Positions 25,179 through 34,547 of a stretch of DNA of 64,000 bases are shown one piece after another. The DNA is from Trinickia caryophylli. GTDB lineage: Bacteria; Pseudomonadota; Gammaproteobacteria; Burkholderiales; Burkholderiaceae. The stretch lies in NCBI RefSeq assembly GCF_034424545.1, contig NZ_CP139970.1, positions 1,054,001-1,118,000 on the forward strand. The letters run 5' to 3'. A program made the translations under genes and the position numbers. The stretch's first letter is position 1. The number at the start of each line of letters is the position of its first letter. Below the pieces are notes generated by a model, which was not told where the DNA came from, searched no databases, and saw nothing but the letters and a program-made list of their open reading frames with translations.

Positions 25179-25884
25179 AGTCAGTCAGGTGCACAAGCAG
25201 TTCGGTGCGACGCACGTGCTCAAAGGCATCGATCTCGCGGTCGAGCCCGGGCAGGTCGTGACGATCATCGGCAAAAGCGGCTCGGGCAAGAGCACGCTGC
25301 TGCGCACGCTCAACGGCCTCGAAAGCATCGATTCGGGCTCGATCGACATCGACGGCGAACGCATCGATGCACGCCACGCCGATTTGCGGCGCCTGCGGCT
25401 CAAGGTCGGGATGGTCTTTCAGCAATACAACCTGTTTCCGCATCTGAGCGCCGGCGAAAACGTCATGCTCGCGCAGACGGTCGTGAAGAAGACCTCGCGC
25501 GTGAAGGCACAGGTCGTCGCTCAAAGCATGCTCCAGCGTGTGGGCCTCGGCGACAAATTCGACGCCTACCCCGATCAGCTCTCGGGCGGTCAGCAGCAGC
25601 GCGTGGCGATCGCGCGCGCGCTCGCGATGGAGCCCGCCCTGCTTCTGTGCGACGAGATCACCTCGGCGCTGGACCCCGAACTCGTCGGTGAAGTGCTCGG
25701 CGTGGTCGAACAACTGGCCCGCGAAGGCATGACGCTGATCATGGTCACGCACGAGATGCGCTTCGCGCGCCGCGTAAGCGACATCGTCGTCTTCATGCAT
25801 CAGGGCCGCGTGTGGGAAAGCGGGCCGCCGGAGCAGATCTTCGGTCACCCGCAAAGCATAGAATTGCAGAAGTTCGTTCAATGA
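25165..25884 (+). CDS. Polar amino-acid ABC transporter, ATP-binding protein
   Basis: A 239-residue GlnQ/HisP-type ATPase: Walker [10 protein letters not shown] near residue 36, Q-loop [12 protein letters not shown] near 88, signature L-S-G-G-Q-Q-Q-R near 138, Walker [15 protein letters not shown] near 158, His in VTHEMRFAR near 193. Start ATG 25165 has AGGAAA upstream. ureA begins 31 bases after its stop, so readthrough would co-express transporter and urease structural genes. Confidence 0.94.
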   Translation: MSLVEVSQVHKQFGATHVLKGIDLAVEPGQVVTIIGKSGSGKSTLLRTLNGLESIDSGSIDIDGERIDARHADLRRLRLKVGMVFQQYNLFPHLSAGENVMLAQTVVKKTSRVKAQVVAQSMLQRVGLGDKFDAYPDQLSGGQQQRVAIARALAMEPALLLCDEITSALDPELVGEVLGVVEQLAREGMTLIMVTHEMRFARRVSDIVVFMHQGRVWESGPPEQIFGHPQSIELQKFVQ

Positions 25885-25915
25885 TGCGCTTTCAGACTGC
25901 TTTCACCTCACTGCG

Positions 25916-26218
25916 ATGAAGCTCACCCCACGCGAGAAAGACAAGCTGCTCATCTTCACGGCAGCACTCCTGGCCGAGAGGCGCAAAGCGCGCGGCCTCA
26001 AGCTCAACTACCCCGAAGCGGTCGCATTCATCACCGCCGCGCTGATGGAAGCGGCGCGCGACGGGCAAACCGTGGCCGAGCTCATGCACTACGGCACGAC
26101 GCTGCTCACGCGCGACGACGTCATGGAAGGCGTGCCTGAGATGATCCCCGACATTCAGGTCGAGGCGACGTTTCCCGACGGCACGAAGCTCGTGACCGTC
26201 CATCATCCGATTCCCTGA
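25916..26218 (+). CDS. ureA: Urease gamma subunit
   Basis: A 100-residue gamma subunit of standard length: begins [20 protein letters not shown], with [17 protein letters not shown] near residue 36 and the end VTVHHPIP. It assembles with UreB and UreC into the trimeric urease that hydrolyses urea to ammonia and carbamate. 54 bases separate it from ureB. Confidence 0.97.
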   Translation: MKLTPREKDKLLIFTAALLAERRKARGLKLNYPEAVAFITAALMEAARDGQTVAELMHYGTTLLTRDDVMEGVPEMIPDIQVEATFPDGTKLVTVHHPIP

Positions 26219-26272
26219 CAGGCGCCGGCCGTCCATGCCGTCACTCGTCGTCACCGTCCCAGGACCACGCCC

Positions 26273-26578
26273 ATGATTCCAGGCGAAATCATCATCGAAC
26301 CCGGCGAGATCGAACTGAACGCGGGGCGAGAGACACGCACGCTCAAGGTCGCCAATACGGGCGACCGCCCCGTGCAGATCGGCTCGCACTTCCACTTCTT
26401 CGAAGTCAATGCCGCGCTTTCGTTCGACCGCGAGGCCGCCCGCGGCTTCAGGCTCAACATCGCCGCCGGCACGGCCGTGCGGTTCGAGCCGGGCCAGGAG
26501 CGCACCGTGGAGCTCGTCGCACTGGCGGGCGATAGAGCCGTCTACGGCTTCAACGGCAAGGTGATGGGGCCGCTCTGA
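26273..26578 (+). CDS. ureB: Urease beta subunit
   Basis: A 101-residue beta subunit: [20 protein letters not shown], then [17 protein letters not shown] near residue 29, [11 protein letters not shown] near 63 and Y-G-F-N-G-K at the end. Standard length, no fusion with UreA as occurs in some bacteria. Confidence 0.97.
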   Translation: MIPGEIIIEPGEIELNAGRETRTLKVANTGDRPVQIGSHFHFFEVNAALSFDREAARGFRLNIAAGTAVRFEPGQERTVELVALAGDRAVYGFNGKVMGPL

Positions 26579-26644
26579 GGCGCTGTCCGCCCCTTTGCCC
26601 ATTCCCGCCCGCTCGCTACCGATTCTCCAGGACATCCAATCACC

Positions 26645-28351
26645 ATGACATTGCGCATCGACCGCCGCGCTTACGCGGAAATGTTCGGCCCGACGACAGG
26701 CGACCGCATCCGGCTCGCCGATACCGACCTCGTGATCGAGGTCGAACGCGACTTCACGATCTACGGCGAAGAGGTCAAGTTCGGCGGCGGCAAGGTCATA
26801 CGCGACGGCATGGGCCAGTCGCAGCGCGTAGCCGCGCTCGTGGCGGACACGGTCGTGACGAACGCCGTGATCCTCGACCATTGGGGCATTGTGAAGGCCG
26901 ACATCGCGATCAAGGACGGGCGCATCGCCGCAATCGGCAAGGCGGGCAACCCCGACATCCAGCCGGGCGTGACGATCGCGATCGGCGCCGCCACCGAGGT
27001 GATCGCGGGCGAAGGGCTCATCGCGACGGCCGGCGGCATCGACACGCACATCCACTTCATCTGCCCGCAGCAGATCGACGAGGCGCTGGCCTCGGGTGTC
27101 ACGACGATGATCGGCGGCGGCACGGGGCCCGCCACCGGCACGAACGCCACGACCTGCACGCCGGGCCCGTGGCACCTCGAACGCATGCTGCAGGCGGCCG
27201 ACGGCTGGCCGATCAATCTGGGCTTTCTCGGCAAGGGCAATGCAAGCCTGCCGGAGCCGCTCACGGAGCAGATCGCGGCTGGCGCGATCGGGCTCAAGCT
27301 GCACGAAGACTGGGGCACGACGCCGGCCGCGATCGACAACTGCCTCTCGGTGGCCGACGCCACCGACACGCAGGTCGCCATCCATACCGATACGCTGAAC
27401 GAAGCGGGCTTCGTCGAATCGACGGTGGCCGCGTTCAAGGGGCGCACGATCCACACGTACCACACCGAGGGTGCCGGCGGCGGGCACGCGCCCGACATCA
27501 TCAAGGTCTGCGGCGAAGCGAACGTGCTGCCTTCGTCGACGAATCCCACGCGGCCCTACACCGTCAATACGCTCGACGAGCACCTCGACATGCTGATGGT
27601 CTGCCATCACCTCGATCCGTCGATTGCCGAGGATCTGGCTTTCGCCGAATCGAGGATCCGCCGCGAAACGATCGCCGCGGAGGACATCCTGCACGATCTC
27701 GGCGCGCTTTCCATGTTGTCGTCGGACTCGCAGGCGATGGGGCGCGTGGGCGAAGTCATCATCCGCACCTGGCAGACAGCGCACAAGATGAAGGTGCAGC
27801 GCGGCGCGCTCGCGCAAGACAGCGCACGTAACGACAATTTTCGCGCGAAGCGGTACGTCGCGAAATACACGATCAACCCCGCACTCACGCATGGCATTGC
27901 GCATGAAGTCGGATCGATCGAGCCCGGCAAGTTCGCGGATCTGGTGCTTTGGGAGCCCGCGTTTTTCGGCGTGAAGCCGTCGATGATCGTCAAAGGCGGC
28001 ATGATCGCCATCGCGCAGATGGGCGATCCGAACGCGTCGATCCCCACGCCACAGCCCGTCCACTACCGCGAGATGTTCGCCACGCGCGGCGGGGCGCTCG
28101 CGCGTACCTCGCTCACCTTCGTTTCGCAGATGGCCGCCGAAGGCGGCATCGGCGAGCGCTACGGTCTTGCCAAGCGCATCGCGCCCGTGCGCGGCTGCCG
28201 CAGCGTGACGAAGGCCGACATGATCCACAACGCGTGGCAGCCGTCGATCAGCGTGGACCCCGAAACCTATCAGGTCGTGGCCGATGGGCAATTGCTCACC
28301 TGCGAACCGGCCAAGGTACTGCCGATGGCCCAACGTTACTTCCTGTTTTGA
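26645..28351 (+). CDS. ureC: Urease alpha (catalytic) subunit
   Basis: A 568-residue amidohydrolase carrying the two-nickel site. Ligands are all visible: H-I-H near residue 136, the lysine to be carbamylated in G-L-K-L-H-E-D near 218, His in [10 protein letters not shown] near 247, His in E-G-A-G-G-G-H near 273, the mobile-flap His in [19 protein letters not shown] near 321, and Asp in S-S-D-S-Q-A-M-G near 361. Full length. The stop TGA shares its last base with the first candidate ureE ATG. Confidence 0.98.
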   Translation: MTLRIDRRAYAEMFGPTTGDRIRLADTDLVIEVERDFTIYGEEVKFGGGKVIRDGMGQSQRVAALVADTVVTNAVILDHWGIVKADIAIKDGRIAAIGKAGNPDIQPGVTIAIGAATEVIAGEGLIATAGGIDTHIHFICPQQIDEALASGVTTMIGGGTGPATGTNATTCTPGPWHLERMLQAADGWPINLGFLGKGNASLPEPLTEQIAAGAIGLKLHEDWGTTPAAIDNCLSVADATDTQVAIHTDTLNEAGFVESTVAAFKGRTIHTYHTEGAGGGHAPDIIKVCGEANVLPSSTNPTRPYTVNTLDEHLDMLMVCHHLDPSIAEDLAFAESRIRRETIAAEDILHDLGALSMLSSDSQAMGRVGEVIIRTWQTAHKMKVQRGALAQDSARNDNFRAKRYVAKYTINPALTHGIAHEVGSIEPGKFADLVLWEPAFFGVKPSMIVKGGMIAIAQMGDPNASIPTPQPVHYREMFATRGGALARTSLTFVSQMAAEGGIGERYGLAKRIAPVRGCRSVTKADMIHNAWQPSISVDPETYQVVADGQLLTCEPAKVLPMAQRYFLF

Positions 28352-28956
28352 TGCTCATGCGCACGATCGACAAACGCATCGCGCCTCCCGCGAAACTCGC
28401 CGCTTCGCTCGTGGCGCGCGCCCCGACGCTCACGCTTGCCTACGATGCCCGCTGCAAGAGCCGGCTCGCGGCCACGCTCGATAATGGCGAGCCCGTCGCG
28501 CTCGTGCTGCCGCGCGGCACCGTGCTCGCGCACGGCGACGTACTCGTGGCCGACGACGGCGCGCTCGTTCGCGTCGTCGCCGCCCCCGAAGCGGTACTGC
28601 TGGTGCGGGGCCCCGACGCGCTCACGCTGACGCGGGCCGCCTATCATCTCGGCAACCGTCATACGCCGGTGGAAGTCGGCACGGACTATCTCAAGCTCGA
28701 GGCCGATGCCGTGCTGGAGACGATGCTCGTGAGGCTCGGCGCGCTCGTCGAGCGTGCGTGCCTGCCGTTTCAGCCTGAAGCGGGTGCTTACGGCGGCGGC
28801 CATCGGCACGGGCACGATGCGACATTCGACGAGGACTATGCGCTCGCACAGCGCGTGTTCGACGAACACCACGGGCATCAGCACGATCATGGCCACGACC
28901 ATGCCTGCGGAGACGGTCATGGGCACGACTGCGGCAAGAGCCATGCGCATCGATGA
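28351..28956 (+). CDS. ureE: Urease accessory nickel-binding protein UreE
   Basis: A 201-residue nickel metallochaperone. N-terminal peptide-binding-like domain, then the metal-binding domain with A-Y-H-L-G-N-R-H near residue 93, and a C-terminal tail of about 30 residues containing some 11 His, several Asp and two Cys (H-Q-H-D-H-G-H-D-H pattern). ATG 28351 overlaps the ureC stop (TGATG); ATG 28357, giving the common MRTIDKRI opening, is equally possible. The tail would store or deliver nickel. It overlaps ureF by 14 bases. Confidence 0.95.
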   Translation: MLMRTIDKRIAPPAKLAASLVARAPTLTLAYDARCKSRLAATLDNGEPVALVLPRGTVLAHGDVLVADDGALVRVVAAPEAVLLVRGPDALTLTRAAYHLGNRHTPVEVGTDYLKLEADAVLETMLVRLGALVERACLPFQPEAGAYGGGHRHGHDATFDEDYALAQRVFDEHHGHQHDHGHDHACGDGHGHDCGKSHAHR

Positions 28957-29623
28957 GCTGACCGCGCTGTTGCACCTCGCCTCCCCGGCATTGCCGATCG
29001 GCGCTTTCAGCTATTCGCAGGGGCTCGAGTCGGCGATCGACATCGGGCTCGTGCACGACGCCGACACCGCGCGCAACTGGATCGAGAGCGGCCTCGCGCA
29101 TGTGCTCGCGCGCTGCGAGTTGCCGTTTCTCGCGCATCAGATGGGGCGCTGGATCGCGCACCAAGCCGACGCGCTCGCCGCGGCCGATGCCATGTTCCTC
29201 GCGAGCCGCGAATCGGCCGAGTTGAGGCGCGAAACGGAACAGATGGGCTGGTCGCTCAAGCAGCTGTGTCTTTCTCTCGAGTGGGGCGATTGCGCGCAGC
29301 GCGAAACGCTCGCCGCACTCGCCCCGGTTTCGCAGCCGAGCGCCTTCGCATTCGCCGCCGCGGCGCATGGCATCGAAGCGCGGGCAGCGCTCGCGGCTTA
29401 TGCGTTCAGTTGGGTCGAGAATCAGGCTGCCGCCGCGCTGAAGGCGATACCGCTCGGTCAGATGTCGGGGCAGCGGATCATCGTGGCGCTGCGCTCGGCG
29501 ATCGGCGAGGCCGTCGAACGCGCAGTTTCCACCGAGCCCGATCGAATCAGTACGTTCGCGCCGCTGCTCGGCGTGTTGTCGGCGCGGCACGAGTCGCAGT
29601 ACTCGCGCCTGTTCCGCTCCTAA
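28943..29623 (+). CDS. ureF: Urease accessory protein UreF
   Basis: A 226-residue all-helical Ure[21 protein letters not shown] near residue 9 is the family signature, with [11 protein letters not shown] near 145 and [20 protein letters not shown] at the C-terminus. It forms the UreD-UreF-UreG activation complex and acts as gate on UreG GTPase. Start ATG 28943 inside the ureE end gives [10 protein letters not shown]; an upstream ATG at 28919 would add eight residues. Confidence 0.95.
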   Translation: MRIDELTALLHLASPALPIGAFSYSQGLESAIDIGLVHDADTARNWIESGLAHVLARCELPFLAHQMGRWIAHQADALAAADAMFLASRESAELRRETEQMGWSLKQLCLSLEWGDCAQRETLAALAPVSQPSAFAFAAAAHGIEARAALAAYAFSWVENQAAAALKAIPLGQMSGQRIIVALRSAIGEAVERAVSTEPDRISTFAPLLGVLSARHESQYSRLFRS

Positions 29624-29648
29624 TCCCACGAAGGACCTGGACTTCACC

Positions 29649-30269
29649 ATGAGAACGAAGAAACTGCCGCCGTTGCGCGTTGGCGTCGGCGGCCCGGTCG
29701 GCTCCGGCAAGACGACGCTGCTCGAAATGCTCTGCAAGGCGATGCGCGATCGCTACGATCTCGTTGCCATCACGAACGATATCTATACGAAGGAAGATCA
29801 GCGCCTGCTGACGATTGCAGGCGCGTTGCCGCCGGAACGCATCATGGGCGTGGAGACAGGCGGCTGCCCGCATACGGCGATCCGCGAAGACGCATCGATC
29901 AACCTCGAAGCCGTCGATCGCATGCTCGCGCGCTTTCCCGATGCCGACATCGTCTTCATCGAATCGGGCGGCGACAATCTGGCCGCCACGTTCAGCCCCG
30001 AGCTCTCGGATCTGACGATCTACGTGATCGACGTGGCCGGCGGCGAGAAAATCCCGCGCAAGGGCGGCCCCGGCATTACGAAATCGGACCTGCTCGTCAT
30101 CAACAAGACGGACCTCGCGCCGCTCGTCGGCGCGAATCTCGACGTGATGGCATCGGACGCGAAGAAGATGCGCGGCGAGCGGCCCTTCGTGATGTGCAAC
30201 CTGAAGGCGCTCGACGGCCTGGCCGAGGTTGTTTCCTTCATCGAAACGAAGGGATTGCTCAACGCTTAG
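29649..30269 (+). CDS. ureG: Urease accessory GTPase UreG
   Basis: A 206-residue SIMIBI GTPase: P-loop G-P-V-G-S-G-K-T-T near residue 13, the nickel-binding C-P-H motif in E-T-G-G-C-P-H-T-A near 73, [20 protein letters not shown] near 98, and the guanine-specificity N-K-T-D near 151. No N-terminal His tail, so UreE supplies that function. It is the last gene of the urease unit; no terminator was evident before the convergent waaA. Confidence 0.97.
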   Translation: MRTKKLPPLRVGVGGPVGSGKTTLLEMLCKAMRDRYDLVAITNDIYTKEDQRLLTIAGALPPERIMGVETGGCPHTAIREDASINLEAVDRMLARFPDADIVFIESGGDNLAATFSPELSDLTIYVIDVAGGEKIPRKGGPGITKSDLLVINKTDLAPLVGANLDVMASDAKKMRGERPFVMCNLKALDGLAEVVSFIETKGLLNA

Positions 30270-30294
30270 CCGGCGAGACGGCGCTGTGTGTGTG

Positions 30295-31617
30295 TCACGC
30301 GCCCCGCCCGCCCTCCATCAGCGCGCCCAGCACTTCCACCGTGCGTGCGGTCGCGCCGCGATGGCGCGCAGCGAATGCGGAGGCGGCGCCGCGCATCGCC
30401 ACGCGGCGCGCCTTGTCCGCAAAGAGCATGTCCAGGGTACGCGCGAGCTCGGCCGGGTCCTGCACTTGCAGGGCCGCTCCCGCGGCCACCGCATCGGCCG
30501 TTGCCTGCGTGAAATTGAACACGTGCGGTCCGATCAACACGGGCACGCCGACGGCGCACGCTTCGATGAGGTTTTGCCCGCCCAGCGGCAGCAGGCTGCC
30601 GCCGATAAACGCGAGATCGGACGCGGCATAGTAGGCGCCGAGTTCCCCCATCGAATCACCGAGCAGCACCGACACCTCGGCCGGCAGCGGCGCGAGCGGG
30701 ACCTCGCTCGGAGCCGCCGCAGCAGCCGCGGCCTGCCCGGCCCACGCCGAGCGCCGCGCGAGCTGCCGCCCACGCCGGCCGACGAGCGCGGCCACTTCGT
30801 CGAAACGCTGCGGATGGCGCGGCACGAGCACGAGCAGCGCCTCTTTCGTGGCAAGCGCATCGAACGCATCGAGTACGAGCGCCTCCTCGCCCTCGCGCGT
30901 ACTCGCGGCCACCCATACCGGCCGCGCACCCATCGCGGCGCGCCACGCACGGCCACGCGCGACGAGTTCGGGAGGCGTTGCCATGTCGAATTTCAGGTTG
31001 CCGAGCACGACCGCCTGCCGCGCACCGAGCGCCGTCAACCGCTCGGCATCGGATGGGCTTTGCGCGAGCACGCGCGCGAAGCCGCCGAACACCTCGCGCG
31101 CCGCCTTGCCGAAACGCGCCGCACGCCGATACGAGCGCGCCGACATCCGCGCATTGGCCAGCACGAGCGGCACATCGGCGTTGCGGCATTCGTCGATCAG
31201 CGTCGGCCACACCTCGGTTTCCATCACGATGCCGAGCGTCGGCCGCCATGCCCGCAAGAAGCGGCGCACCGTGTGCGGCATGTCGTAAGGCAGATAGCAG
31301 CGCGCGACGCGCTCGCCGAAAAGCCGCTCGCCCGTTGCACGCCCGCTCGGCGTCATGTGCGTGAGCAGGATGCGGGCATCGGGGTGCGCTTCGATCAGCG
31401 CGTCGATGAGCGGTTGCGCCGCGCGCGTCTCCCCGACCGAGACGGCATGCACCCAGATGAGCGGCGCCCGGTCGTCGGGCCCGCGGCCGGACGACCGCCC
31501 GAACCGCTCGCCGATATGCTCGCGATACCCGCGCTCCCGGCGCGAGCGGACCAGAAGACGGACGACGGCGAGCGGCGCGACGAGCCACCACAACGTGCGA
31601 TAGACGGCGCGCAGCAT
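30295..31617 (-). CDS. waaA: 3-deoxy-D-manno-octulosonic acid (Kdo) transferase
   Basis: A 440-residue GT30 enzyme that transfers Kdo from CMP-Kdo to lipid IVA at the inner membrane. N-terminal membrane anchor MLRAVYRTLWWLVAPLAV, the conserved VHAVSVGETRAAQPLI near residue 56 with the catalytic Glu, TPSGRATGERLF near 89, ETEVWPTLIDECRN near 133, and GGSLLPLGGQNLIEACAVG near 335. Start ATG 31617 gives the anchor at the right place. kdoO lies 11 bases upstream in the same direction. Confidence 0.95.
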   Translation of the reverse strand: MLRAVYRTLWWLVAPLAVVRLLVRSRRERGYREHIGERFGRSSGRGPDDRAPLIWVHAVSVGETRAAQPLIDALIEAHPDARILLTHMTPSGRATGERLFGERVARCYLPYDMPHTVRRFLRAWRPTLGIVMETEVWPTLIDECRNADVPLVLANARMSARSYRRAARFGKAAREVFGGFARVLAQSPSDAERLTALGARQAVVLGNLKFDMATPPELVARGRAWRAAMGARPVWVAASTREGEEALVLDAFDALATKEALLVLVPRHPQRFDEVAALVGRRGRQLARRSAWAGQAAAAAAAPSEVPLAPLPAEVSVLLGDSMGELGAYYAASDLAFIGGSLLPLGGQNLIEACAVGVPVLIGPHVFNFTQATADAVAAGAALQVQDPAELARTLDMLFADKARRVAMRGAASAFAARHRGATARTVEVLGALMEGGRGA

Positions 31618-31628
31618 GCGATGAGCGC

Positions 31629-32513
31629 TCAAATCAGCGCCCGGCCCTTGAGCCGCTCCAAAATGCCGAGCGGCGCGCAGCGCGGCTCGGCCATCGCCGC
31701 CACAGGCAGAAAGAAGGTCTGCTCGAGCATGAACTGGCCCGACATGACCGCATGCGAGGCCTGATCGGAGAAACAGACCCACACGCTGCCCGGCGGAAAC
31801 GGCACGGTTTCCTGCGGGCACGTGCGCTGATACTCGAGATCGCCCTTCATTCCATCGTGAAGATTGAGCATCAAGTGATCGTATTCGGTACGGCGCGACT
31901 TCGTGATGTGCAGCCGCTCGAGGAGCCAGGCCGAGCCCGGCAACTGCGGCTTGATCTTCGGCAGAAGACGTGCGGCCATCTGCTCGAACGGCTCGCCGAC
32001 ACGCCACACGCGCGGCACGCCGTTGGGGTTGACGTTCGTGAAGACGCGCAGGATGCGCTCGCCGCGATTCGGGCGCGAGGGAAAGGCATCGACGTGCAGC
32101 CGGCTGTCGTCCTTGCGCCAGGAGGTATGGCGCGTTTCCACTTGCATGAGGCGCAGGCTCGTCGGCGCCGCGCGCAGCTTGCCGCGATATTCGGGAAAGA
32201 GGCCGTCGACGAGCGAACGCGCGAGCGTCTGATAGCGTGTGACGAGCGCACGCACGGCCGATTGGGTGACGGCGTCGCCCACCACGCCGCGCAGCGCGCC
32301 GCCGTTCGGTTCGAGGCTGATGTTCTTGCGCTTCGGGTCGGCGAGCCGCGGATCGAGCAAGGCCGCCTCGCCGCCCTCGATCGCGAAACGCAGGTTCGGG
32401 AAATAGAGCACCTTGCCATGCTCGAGCCCCGCAAGCAGCGTTTCGCGCGCAACGGCCAGCTCTTGTCCCTGCCAGTCGGCCGCGCTTACTTCTATGATTT
32501 GCGATTCGTTCAT
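31629..32513 (-). CDS. kdoO: Kdo 3-hydroxylase, Fe(II)/2-oxoglutarate dioxygenase (Ko formation)
   Basis: A 294-residue protein of the Kdo2-lipid A 3'-hydroxylase family described in Burkholderia and Yersinia. The HxD iron ligands are in S-R-L-H-V-D-A-F near residue 138, and the distal His in SDQASHAVMSGQFMLEQTFF near 258. It would convert the outer Kdo sugar to D-glycero-D-talo-oct-2-ulosonic acid (Ko), which resists acid cleavage. Its place between waaA and waaC supports the assignment. Confidence 0.88.
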   Translation of the reverse strand: MNESQIIEVSAADWQGQELAVARETLLAGLEHGKVLYFPNLRFAIEGGEAALLDPRLADPKRKNISLEPNGGALRGVVGDAVTQSAVRALVTRYQTLARSLVDGLFPEYRGKLRAAPTSLRLMQVETRHTSWRKDDSRLHVDAFPSRPNRGERILRVFTNVNPNGVPRVWRVGEPFEQMAARLLPKIKPQLPGSAWLLERLHITKSRRTEYDHLMLNLHDGMKGDLEYQRTCPQETVPFPPGSVWVCFSDQASHAVMSGQFMLEQTFFLPVAAMAEPRCAPLGILERLKGRALI

Positions 32514-32538
32514 GGTCCGTGTCGCGCCGCGCGCGCGT

Positions 32539-33534
32539 TTACAGCAGGCCGAAACCGGCGAGCGCGGACTTTACTTGTTGCAGCGCCGGCGGCTCGCCGC
32601 CGGCACCGAGATTGACGACGCGCGGCGACCAATAGCCGCCCGTGCGCCATGCGGTCGCGAAATTGTACAACTCGACGGTGGGACGCTTGAGCGCAGCGGC
32701 AATATGTACCAGCCCCGTGTCGACGCCCACGGTGGCGGCCGCCGCGTCGAGCAGCCCGACCACCGCCGGCAGCGAAAGCCGCGGCGGCACGATCGCCGCC
32801 GCGCCGAACTCCTTGGCGAGCCGCGCGCTCGTTTCGCGCTCGGCGTCGTTGCCCCATGGCAGCACGAGCGAGGCGCCGCGCGACACCAGTGCGCGGCCGA
32901 GCTCGACCCAGTGCGCCTCGGGCCACTGCTTGTCGGCGCGCGAGGTCGCGTGCACGAAAACCACGTAAGGCACGGGAAGATTGAGCCCAAGCTCCGAGAG
33001 AGCGAGCGCCGCGCGCGATGTGTCGAGGCCGAAGTCGATCTCGTCGGTGGGCTCGGGCACCGGCAGATCGAGGGCGGCGGCCACGAGCTGACGCGTGCGC
33101 TCGACCACATGCGTGCGCGCGGCGATCGGCACGCGCCGGTCGTAGAAGAAGCGTACCGGCCACTCGTAGCCCGCGCCGTCGGTGCGGTTGCCGAGGCCGA
33201 CGAGCGGCCCGCGCGCCCAGCTCGCCACCCAGGCCGTCTTGATGAGGCCCTGGCAGTCGATCACGAGGTCGTAGCGCTCCTGCGCCAGCCGGCGCCGGAA
33301 TGCGCCGATCTCGCGCCAGGTCGCACTCGAGAGCGGATGCTTGCGCCAACGTCGCAGCGAAAAAGGGATCGCGGCGCGCACGCCGGACACGAGGCGCACG
33401 AGATCGGCGAAACTCTCTTCGACGAGCCAGTCGATCTGCGCATCGGGATAACGGCGCCGGATATCGGCCACCGCGGGCATGTTGTGGACGACGTCGCCAA
33501 GCGACGACACCCGGACAATCAGGATCTTTTGCAC
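32539..33534 (-). CDS. waaC: Lipopolysaccharide heptosyltransferase I (GTG start)
   Basis: A 331-residue GT9 enzyme adding the first heptose to Kdo. Begins K-I-L-I-V-R-V-S-S-L-G-D-V-V-H-N-M-P (the classic WaaC opening), with RYDLVIDCQGLIKTAW near residue 83 and the nucleotide-sugar site VGLLDAAAATVGVDTGLVHI near 262. GTG at 33534 places the start one residue before K-I-L-I; the in-frame ATG at 33579 would add 15 residues that the family lacks. No strong ribosome site was seen for either. Confidence 0.92.
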   Translation of the reverse strand: MQKILIVRVSSLGDVVHNMPAVADIRRRYPDAQIDWLVEESFADLVRLVSGVRAAIPFSLRRWRKHPLSSATWREIGAFRRRLAQERYDLVIDCQGLIKTAWVASWARGPLVGLGNRTDGAGYEWPVRFFYDRRVPIAARTHVVERTRQLVAAALDLPVPEPTDEIDFGLDTSRAALALSELGLNLPVPYVVFVHATSRADKQWPEAHWVELGRALVSRGASLVLPWGNDAERETSARLAKEFGAAAIVPPRLSLPAVVGLLDAAAATVGVDTGLVHIAAALKRPTVELYNFATAWRTGGYWSPRVVNLGAGGEPPALQQVKSALAGFGLL

Positions 33535-33713
33535 ACCGAAAGAAAAGAAAGGAACGCCGCTTGCGGCGAAGCAGGCCATTCTTACCGCAACTGGCCTAAA
33601 CGCGCGATTTTACCGCGTCGGCGCGAGGTTTTCCGCGATCGTCCGGATCGCGAGGCAACGTCATATCGCCGCGCAGCCGATTCGAGCGTCTTATTCTTCT
33701 CGCAGCGATCGCA

Positions 33714-33719
33714 CTACAA
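33714..33719 (+). promoter_or_regulatory. -10-like TACAAT upstream of the DUF2242 gene
   Basis: TACAAT about 85 bases upstream of the start codon; -35 poorly matched. The gap 33535-33803 between the divergent waaC and DUF2242 genes holds nothing else recognised. Confidence 0.3.
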
Positions 33720-33803
33720 TGTCAGGTTCGAATCTGACCGGCTCGTGTCCGCTAATCGGCCACTGCAAGGTCACTCCGAGGCCGCACCCACGCTCACCCG
33801 ATC

Positions 33804-34496
33804 ATGCTCAGCCAGTTACGCTTCCATTTTTCCCGCCTGGCCCTGCCGCTCGCCGCGTCAGCCGCCGTCGCCGCCTGCTCGAGCGCACCGCCGCCGAAAT
33901 TGCAGCAGGAGATGTTCGATACCGGCGCGAGCCCGTTCTCGCGCAGCTTCCGTGCGACCAGCAACGACGCCTGCGAGGCGGCTCGTCGCGCACTGCTGAG
34001 CCAGGGTTACCTGACTACCACGTCGACCCGCTCCGACACCATCGACGCCTCGAAGGATTTCCAGCCGAGCAGCGACAAGCACATCGGCGTGGAATTTCAC
34101 GTCGTCTGCACACCCGGCGAGGACGCGGACAACTCGAGCATCGTCTATGCGAACGCCGTGCAAAGCGGCTACACGCTCAAGAAGAGCGATACGTCCGCGA
34201 GCGTGGGCCTGAGTATCCTGGGCTCGCTGTCGCTACCGATCCGCTCGAACAGCGACGCCATGGTGAAGGTGTCGAGCGAGACGATCCAGTCCGGCGCGTT
34301 CTACGACCGCTTCTTCGATTACGTCGACCAGTACCTGCGTACCGTCGTGAAGGCCGCGCCGGTACCGGCCACGCCGCTCATCAAGTCGAGCGAGATCCCG
34401 GCGTCGCCGGCCGTGGCGCCGGCCTCGCCGGCAACTCAGGCCGACGCCCCGGCCACAGGCATCGCGTCGCAGCCGGCCGCCGCGCAGCCCCACTGA
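33804..34496 (+). CDS. DUF2242 lipoprotein
   Basis: A 230-residue outer-envelope lipoprotein: signal peptide with lipobox V-A-A-C at about residue 25, then a compact domain (EMFDTGASPFSRSFRATSND, and C-E-A-A-R-R-A-L-L-S-Q-G-Y near 57 as in DUF2242), and a Pro/Ala-rich tail from about residue 185 to the end. Function unknown. It lies between the LPS core genes and the phosphomannomutase, on the opposite strand from both. Confidence 0.8.
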   Translation: MLSQLRFHFSRLALPLAASAAVAACSSAPPPKLQQEMFDTGASPFSRSFRATSNDACEAARRALLSQGYLTTTSTRSDTIDASKDFQPSSDKHIGVEFHVVCTPGEDADNSSIVYANAVQSGYTLKKSDTSASVGLSILGSLSLPIRSNSDAMVKVSSETIQSGAFYDRFFDYVDQYLRTVVKAAPVPATPLIKSSEIPASPAVAPASPATQADAPATGIASQPAAAQPH

Positions 34497-34547
34497 GCAC
34501 GCGGCGGGAACAGGCGGCAGGACCGGCCGCGCACGGTCGGAACATCG

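Noticed and set aside
25892..28333. 813-codon open frame antisense to ureABC
   Set aside because: Mirror of a highly GC-biased gene; the translation is R/H/D/G-rich with no domain, while ureABC on the other strand are certain.
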